DNA from: Burkholderiaceae bacterium
Lineage (GTDB): Bacteria > Pseudomonadota > Gammaproteobacteria > Burkholderiales > Burkholderiaceae_E
Assembly (NCBI GenBank): GCA_019428955.1
Contig: JAHYJF010000128.1
Span: forward strand, 1-9,489
Length of the DNA: 9,489 bases
Direction: 5' to 3'
Positions 6,187 to 9,489 of this stretch are shown here, piece after piece. The notes under the pieces are model-generated. The model made no database searches and had not been told where the DNA came from. It saw nothing but the letters and a program-made list of their open reading frames with translations. The translations under genes and the position numbers were made by a program. Every line of letters begins with the position of its first letter. Position 1 is the stretch's first letter.

Positions 6187-6413
6187 GATGCCTCCTAGGT
6201 GCGAATTAATGGTGAAGAACCAGTCTAAGCAGAGCCAGAAAACGAAGAGCCACGTCGCGACATCCCCAAGAGTGAAACCCAAAGTCACGAGGGCCGAACT
6301 CGGAATTTCGTACCGTTCAACTAGTCACTAAGCGATTGCTTTGCAAGGCTTTAGAACTCCGTTCAGATTCGCTTTGCCCAGACTTCAAAGAATTTCTGTC
6401 GAGAGGCGTCGTC

Positions 6414-7745
6414 TCAATGTCTCGCTTTCGCGGCTGTCTTCCCCGTAGCCGACTCCCATCGCCGCACGGCCACGTCGCAGTAAACGGGGTCCAGTTCCAT
6501 CGCGAAGCAACGCCGCCCAGCGCGTTCCGCTGCGACGATCTGGGTGCCGGAGCCGCAGAACGGCTCGTAGATCAGGTCGCCAGGATCCGAGAACGCCGTC
6601 AGCACCGCTTCGACCAGCGCCACCGGGAACACCGCCGGGTGCGATCCCGCTGCGCCCAAGCCCCCTTTGTGGCGCATGACCCTGAACACGCTGTCAGGGA
6701 TACGATGGCTCTGGATCGCGTTGCCGGTGCCGGTTTTGGCGTGGACGGTGCCGTCGGCCCCGCGCAGCCCACCGCCGCCCAAAGTTTCGCCCGCGTGTTT
6801 GGACGGGACCGTCTTGTGCGGTTTTCGCGGGCTTCGGTTGAAGTGGAAAATGAACTCGTGCGACGGCGCCAGGCGGCCGTTCCAATCGCCCGGCAAACCG
6901 GGGCCCTGATCCCAGACATACCAGCCAAACCGCCGCCAACCAGATGCGCGCATCCATTCGACCCATCCTTCCCAATAGGGCTGCCATTCGCTGTCGCGGT
7001 GAACGAGGCCGAGGTTGACCAGCAGCTGCGCGTCTACTGTGACCGGCGCTGCGGCGAACACGCCCTGCATCAGCGCATCCCAATCGCCGACCTTTTCCTT
7101 GGCGGCACCATAATCGCGCTGCTGGGCGTAAGGCGGCGAGGTGAACATCAGTGTCGCTTGTTCGCCCTTCATCAGCCTGGCGACAGCGGCCGGATCGGTG
7201 GCATCGCCGCAGCACAGCCGGTGCTGCCCGAGTTGCCAAATGTCGCCCGGCTTGGTGATGGGGTCGTCGGGTGGATCCGGGATGGCATCGGCGGCATCGT
7301 CGTCGATCACCGTTCTGTCGTCATCGGCCGCGTGCAGCAGGGCGTCCAGTTCATCCTCTGGGATCCCGATCAGACTGATGTCGAAATTTTCGGCCAGCAG
7401 CCAAGCGATCTCGCCACGCTTCATGACCTCGTCCCACTCGCTCAGTTCAGCAAGCTGGTTGTCCGCGATCCTGTATGCGCGGCGCTCCGCCTCGTCCAAA
7501 TGGCTGAGCCGGATCACCGGCACCTCCTTCAGGCCGAGCATCGCCGCCGCCAGCACGCGGCCATGCCCAGCGATCAATTCACCATCGTCGGCCACCATGC
7601 ACGGCACGGTCCAGCCGAACTTGGCCATGCTGGCCGCGATCTTGGCGACCTGATCGGCGTCGTGGATCTTGGCATTGCGGGCGTAGGGTTTCAGCCTGTC
7701 GAGGGGCCAGTGTTCAATCCGCTCCGGAAGCAGGGACGGGTTCAT
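6414..7745 (-). CDS. ParB-domain / DNA methyltransferase fusion, SPPY type (predicted N4-cytosine or N6-adenine)
   Basis: A 443-residue DNA modification enzyme that would transfer a methyl group from S-adenosylmethionine to an exocyclic amino group in DNA. Residues 1-137 are a ParB/Srx-like domain: the box GELIAGHGRVLAAAMLGL (55-72; GHGR at 60-63) followed by VPVIRLSHLDEAERRAYRIA and DNQLAELSEWD. After an acidic linker (138-165) comes an N6_N4_Mtase-type catalytic domain in beta-class order: motif IV TSPPY (202-206) first, a target-recognition region between, and the AdoMet-binding motif YEPFCGSGTQIVAA (393-406) with MELDP (416-420) last. A TSPPY motif IV is more common in N4-cytosine enzymes, but this does not settle the base. 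Its ATG overlaps the TGA of the upstream twin (ATGA, 4 nt), so the two are cotranslated. The ParB-like part probably helps DNA contact; its activity is unknown. Confidence 0.92.
   Translation of the reverse strand: MNPSLLPERIEHWPLDRLKPYARNAKIHDADQVAKIAASMAKFGWTVPCMVADDGELIAGHGRVLAAAMLGLKEVPVIRLSHLDEAERRAYRIADNQLAELSEWDEVMKRGEIAWLLAENFDISLIGIPEDELDALLHAADDDRTVIDDDAADAIPDPPDDPITKPGDIWQLGQHRLCCGDATDPAAVARLMKGEQATLMFTSPPYAQQRDYGAAKEKVGDWDALMQGVFAAAPVTVDAQLLVNLGLVHRDSEWQPYWEGWVEWMRASGWRRFGWYVWDQGPGLPGDWNGRLAPSHEFIFHFNRSPRKPHKTVPSKHAGETLGGGGLRGADGTVHAKTGTGNAIQSHRIPDSVFRVMRHKGGLGAAGSHPAVFPVALVEAVLTAFSDPGDLIYEPFCGSGTQIVAAERAGRRCFAMELDPVYCDVAVRRWESATGKTAAKARH
7333..7720 (-). repeat. 388-bp direct repeat, copy A (ParB-domain coding)
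   Basis: Encodes most of the ParB-like domain of the downstream methyltransferase and pairs with 8592-8979 at an offset of 1,259 bp. By hand I count about 29 mismatches (roughly 92% identity). All 22 or so within codons 20-137 are silent. The repeat stops abruptly at codon 137, where the acidic linkers diverge. Confidence 0.88.
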
Positions 7746-9004
7746 GTCGCAAGCCTCTTTGCCTTCAGCTCACCAAAGGTCTCGCCGGTTTCTGCCAGCA
7801 CGGCATTGGCACCGGTGAACTGCTGCCAGCGCTCGATGGCCACATCGACATAGGCCGGGTTCAACTCGATCCCGAAGCAGACCCGTCCGGTCGTTTCCGC
7901 TGCGATCAGCGTGGTGCCGGATCCCATGAAGGGTTCATAGACCGCCTGACCCGGGCTTGAGTTGTTCAGGATCGGGCGGCGCATGCATTCGACCGGCTTT
8001 TGGGTGCCGTGCACTGTGGCGGCATCCTGGTCTTTGCTGGAGATGTGCCACAGCGTCGTCTGCTTGCGGTCCCCGGCCCAATGGCCCTTGCCGGTCTTCT
8101 TGACGGCATACCAGCACGGTTCATGCTGCCAGTGGTAATCGCCCCGGCTGAGGACGAGGCGGTCCTTGGCCCAGATGATCTGCGACCGGACGGCGAAACC
8201 AGCGGCCACCAGGCTTTCAGCAACCGTCGCTGCATGCAGCGCGCCGTGCCAGACATAAGCGACGTCACCGGGGAACAGCGCCCACGCCTCGCGCCAATCG
8301 GCACGGTCGTCATTCAGCACCTTGCCGGTGCGCTTGGTCTTGGCCGCACCCGCCTGGTTGCGCCAGCTTGGGTCGTATTCCACGCCGTAAGGCGGGTCGG
8401 TGACCATCAGCAGCGGGTGAACATCGCCCAGCAACCGCCCGACCACCTCGGCGGATGTACTGTCACCGCAGATCAGACGGTGCGACCCCAGTTGCCAGAG
8501 GTCGCCCGGCACCGACACCGGCGTGATCGGCGGTTCCGGAATGTCATCCTCGCCCTCGACCGGACCATCCGCGCCCAGCGCGTCGGGGTCCTGCAACAGG
8601 GCGTCTAGTTCATCCTCGGGGATCCCGATCAGACTGATGTCGAAATTTTCGGCCAGCAGCCAAGCGATCTCACCCCGCTTCATGACCTCGTCCCACTCGC
8701 TCAGCTCGGCAAGCTGGTTGTCCGCGATCCTGTATGCGCGACGCTCGGCCTCGTCCAAATGGCTGAGCCGGATCACCGGCACTTCCTTCAGGCCCAGCAT
8801 TGCTGCCGCCAGCACCCGGCCATGGCCCGCGATCAACTCGCCATCGTCTGCCACCATGCAGGGTACGGTCCAGCCGAACTTGGCCATGCTGGCCGCGATC
8901 TTGGCGACCTGATCTGCGTCGTGGATCTTGGCATTGCGGGCGTAGGGGCGCAGCCGGTCGAGAGGCCAGGATTCAATCCGGCTCGGCGCGAAGACCATGT
9001 CCAT
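7742..9004 (-). CDS. ParB-domain / DNA methyltransferase fusion, DPPY type (predicted N6-adenine)
   Basis: A 420-residue twin of the downstream enzyme. Residues 20-137 are identical to the twin (ParB/Srx-like domain, GHGR at 60-63). The catalytic half differs: motif IV is DPPY (203-206, in LLMVTDPPYGVEYD), followed by segments typical of beta-class phage adenine methyltransferases, such as HGTQKPVECMRRPI (332-345), and the AdoMet motif YEPFMGSGTTLIAAE (356-370) with IELNP (379-383). DPPY points to N6-adenine methylation. This is the first gene of the pair; the next overlaps its stop by 4 nt. The start at 9004 or Met3 (8998) cannot be decided because no strong ribosome binding site is present. 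Phage or island modification against host restriction is the likely role; no partner endonuclease is visible, so these are probably orphan enzymes. Confidence 0.93.
   Translation of the reverse strand: MDMVFAPSRIESWPLDRLRPYARNAKIHDADQVAKIAASMAKFGWTVPCMVADDGELIAGHGRVLAAAMLGLKEVPVIRLSHLDEAERRAYRIADNQLAELSEWDEVMKRGEIAWLLAENFDISLIGIPEDELDALLQDPDALGADGPVEGEDDIPEPPITPVSVPGDLWQLGSHRLICGDSTSAEVVGRLLGDVHPLLMVTDPPYGVEYDPSWRNQAGAAKTKRTGKVLNDDRADWREAWALFPGDVAYVWHGALHAATVAESLVAAGFAVRSQIIWAKDRLVLSRGDYHWQHEPCWYAVKKTGKGHWAGDRKQTTLWHISSKDQDAATVHGTQKPVECMRRPILNNSSPGQAVYEPFMGSGTTLIAAETTGRVCFGIELNPAYVDVAIERWQQFTGANAVLAETGETFGELKAKRLAT
8592..8979 (-). repeat. 388-bp direct repeat, copy B (ParB-domain coding)
   Basis: Partner of the copy at 7333-7720, in the upstream methyltransferase gene. 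It begins about 8 codons after the start, and the first residues of the two proteins differ (MDMVFAPSRIES versus MNPSLLPERIEH), so the repeat covers the folded domain rather than the whole 5' end. Confidence 0.88.
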
Positions 9005-9090
9005 GGGCGGTTCTCATTTGGGGCAGAGCGAACGCGCCGATGCACGCGGCCAGAAATGGCAGCGACAGAATCAGGATCCGCGATGTGGGG

Positions 9091-9128
9091 AAAAACAAAA
9101 GCGCCCGCGAGGGGTGTCCTCCGGGCGC
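9091..9128 (-). terminator. Strong rho-independent terminator, minus strand
   Basis: The arms GCGCCCG (9101-9107) and CGGGCGC (9122-9128) pair perfectly, with a further GAGG/CCTC stem inside (9109-9112 with 9118-9121) around a GGTGT loop. On the minus strand the stem is followed by TTTTGTTTTT (9100-9091). It would stop minus-strand transcripts about 90 nt before the first methyltransferase gene. No plus-strand T run is present. Confidence 0.78.
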
Positions 9129-9372
9129 AATTCTTCGATGATCAATGGATAGGTCAAGGGGGGCAGCTTTGTCAAATGAAAAATACACGTGGATTCAATA
9201 GCTTCTCGCGATTCTTGGCGGGTGGCTTCCACTGGCTGGCTTCCGGCAGCCTGGCTTCCGCAAAGTGGATTCTTGACAAAAATAGTAAAATCCACCCTGC
9301 TAGCCGATTGAGGCCGCGCAACTTATTGTAATGGCGCGATTTTATCTCATGTCGCCACAGAGGTGATGGAGT
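9129..9372. other. Non-coding region with short repeats between terminator and IS110 leader
   Basis: I see no gene here that I would trust. Contents: a weak minus-strand promoter candidate (TTGACA at 9170-9175 with TATCCA at 9146-9151); three TGGCTTCC words at 9223-9230, 9237-9244 and 9252-9259, spaced 14 and 15 nt; GTGGATTC at 9189-9196 and again at 9265-9272; and an inverted repeat GTGGATT/AATCCAC (9265-9271 and 9289-9295) enclosing a plus-strand TTGACA (9273-9278) that lacks a good -10 partner. The left end of the IS110 element probably lies near the right of this stretch, but I cannot place it. Confidence 0.45.
9223..9259 (+). repeat. Three short direct repeats TGGCTTCC
   Basis: Exact TGGCTTCC occurs three times with 14- and 15-nt periods; the last two share the 10-mer CTGGCTTCCG. 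Evenly spaced short repeats can be protein-binding sites (operator or iteron type), but the copy number is small and the function is unknown. Confidence 0.5.
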
Positions 9373-9449
9373 GGATGCCTCCCTCCCCTACGGCATCGCA
9401 ATGTGCCAAGCTTTGGACGTTGAAACCAAGCAAATCGAAGGAGGCATCC
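9373..9449 (+). promoter_or_regulatory. Long-loop hairpin covering the transposase ribosome binding site
   Basis: A perfect 10-bp inverted repeat, GGATGCCTCC (9373-9382) and GGAGGCATCC (9440-9449), encloses 57 nt and ends at the base before the GTG start of the transposase. The right arm contains the ribosome binding site GGAGG (9440-9444). In RNA it would hide that site; two G-U pairs could extend it into the start codon. The loop also has CCAA/TTGG (9406-9416) able to pair. It may limit transposase translation, be a subterminal repeat of the element, or both. Confidence 0.6.
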
Positions 9450-9489
9450 GTGAAAGAAGTTACCATCATTGGCGTCGATCTGGCAAAGA
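9450..9489 (+). CDS. IS110-family transposase (first 13 codons)
   Basis: The frame starts at GTG 9450 with GGAGG (9440-9444) 5 nt upstream and reads M-KEVTIIGVDLAK up to the window edge. This is the typical N-terminus of IS110-family transposases, where G-(V/I)-D-L-A-K opens the RuvC-like DEDD domain and the Asp (residue 10 here) is the first catalytic acid. These enzymes are recombinases of about 320-350 residues with a catalytic serine near the C-terminus, guided in characterised members by an element-encoded bridge RNA. Only 40 nt are visible, but the motif is distinctive and the ribosome binding site is well placed. Whether the gene is intact cannot be seen. Confidence 0.82.
   Translation, partial: MKEVTIIGVDLAK

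Larger units (their letters stand above)
5920..6413. other. 494-nt spacer between the cassette and the methyltransferases
   Basis: The spacer is less GC-rich than its surroundings and holds no sizeable gene I would trust. From left to right it contains 70 nt with nothing recognised, a minus-strand terminator hairpin (5993-6014), a tRNA 3'-end fragment (6022-6049), and a short minus-strand ORF with a strong ribosome binding site (6085-6186). Between 6187 and 6413 I see only minor inverted repeats. The content and convergent neighbours (cassette from the left, methyltransferases from the right) are consistent with an old junction between two pieces of DNA. Confidence 0.6.
9373..9489 (+). mobile_element. 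IS110-family insertion sequence, left part (runs off the right edge)
   Basis: Called from the transposase start at 9450 and the inverted repeat next to it. The true left end cannot be set from this window: IS110 elements often lack classic terminal inverted repeats and target-site duplications, and only one end is visible. The left coordinate given is the first recognised element feature, not the tip. Confidence 0.6.

Noticed and set aside
6336..7853. 505-codon open frame on the plus strand opposite the SPPY methyltransferase
   Set aside because: Antisense shadow. It is a mirror of a gene with clear catalytic motifs and crosses the junction between the two methyltransferase genes.
8973..9188. 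71-codon minus-strand frame overlapping the methyltransferase start, with a hydrophobic stretch
   Set aside because: It crosses the terminator and overlaps a well-supported gene in another frame; probably chance.
9071..9295. 74-codon minus-strand frame starting at a GTG near 9295
   Set aside because: It runs through the strong terminator at 9091-9128, has no ribosome binding site and shows no protein family pattern.
9273..9302. Plus-strand sigma-70 promoter from TTGACA at 9273
   Set aside because: No acceptable -10 hexamer lies at 16-18 nt spacing, so only the -35-like word is present.
1..9489. CRISPR array or restriction endonuclease partner for the methyltransferases
   Set aside because: No regularly spaced repeats of 23-50 nt with spacers are seen, and no nuclease gene besides the terminase domain accompanies the methyltransferases.

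Overview
The window is high-GC DNA that reads as accessory, prophage-derived sequence from an alphaproteobacterium. Protein style and gene content point to the Rhodobacterales (Paracoccus/Rhodobacter relatives), but that placement is inference. No host housekeeping gene is visible.

Layout. (1) Positions 1-3960, minus strand: the start of a lambda-type head module in the order terS, terL (GpA type), gpW-like head-tail joining protein, portal. This is the lambda order Nu1-A-W-B, with genes overlapping or 1-3 nt apart. The portal runs off the left edge. (2) Positions 3961-5919, plus strand: a divergent cassette of six small genes (a DUF6900-type protein, four uncharacterised small proteins, and a DUF3489 protein). 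It falls into two transcription blocks, each preceded by a nearly identical 43-nt leader and by copies of the word TGATTACAC, which looks like an operator. (3) Positions 5920-6413: a scar-like spacer with a minus-strand terminator, an exact tRNA 3' end (T arm, acceptor strand, ACCA) without the rest of a tRNA, and a possible 33-codon ORF with a strong ribosome binding site. (4) Positions 6414-9004, minus strand: two tandem DNA methyltransferases, each a ParB-like domain fused to a beta-class amino-methyltransferase domain. Residues 20-137 are identical between them, while the catalytic halves differ (SPPY versus DPPY). (5) Positions 9005-9449: non-coding DNA with a strong minus-strand terminator, short repeats, and a hairpin that would cover a ribosome binding site. 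(6) Positions 9450-9489, plus strand: the first 13 codons of an IS110-family transposase that continues past the right edge.

How the parts could work together: terS/terL package DNA through the portal, with the gpW-like protein joining head and tail. The methyltransferase pair would modify phage or element DNA, probably against host restriction. The small plus-strand proteins lie where phages often keep regulators or counter-defence proteins, but their functions are unknown. The tRNA scar and the IS110 element mark sites of integration or transposition. The most interesting signals are the shared-domain methyltransferase pair, the duplicated leader with TGATTACAC sites, the tRNA-end scar, and the IS110 leader hairpin.
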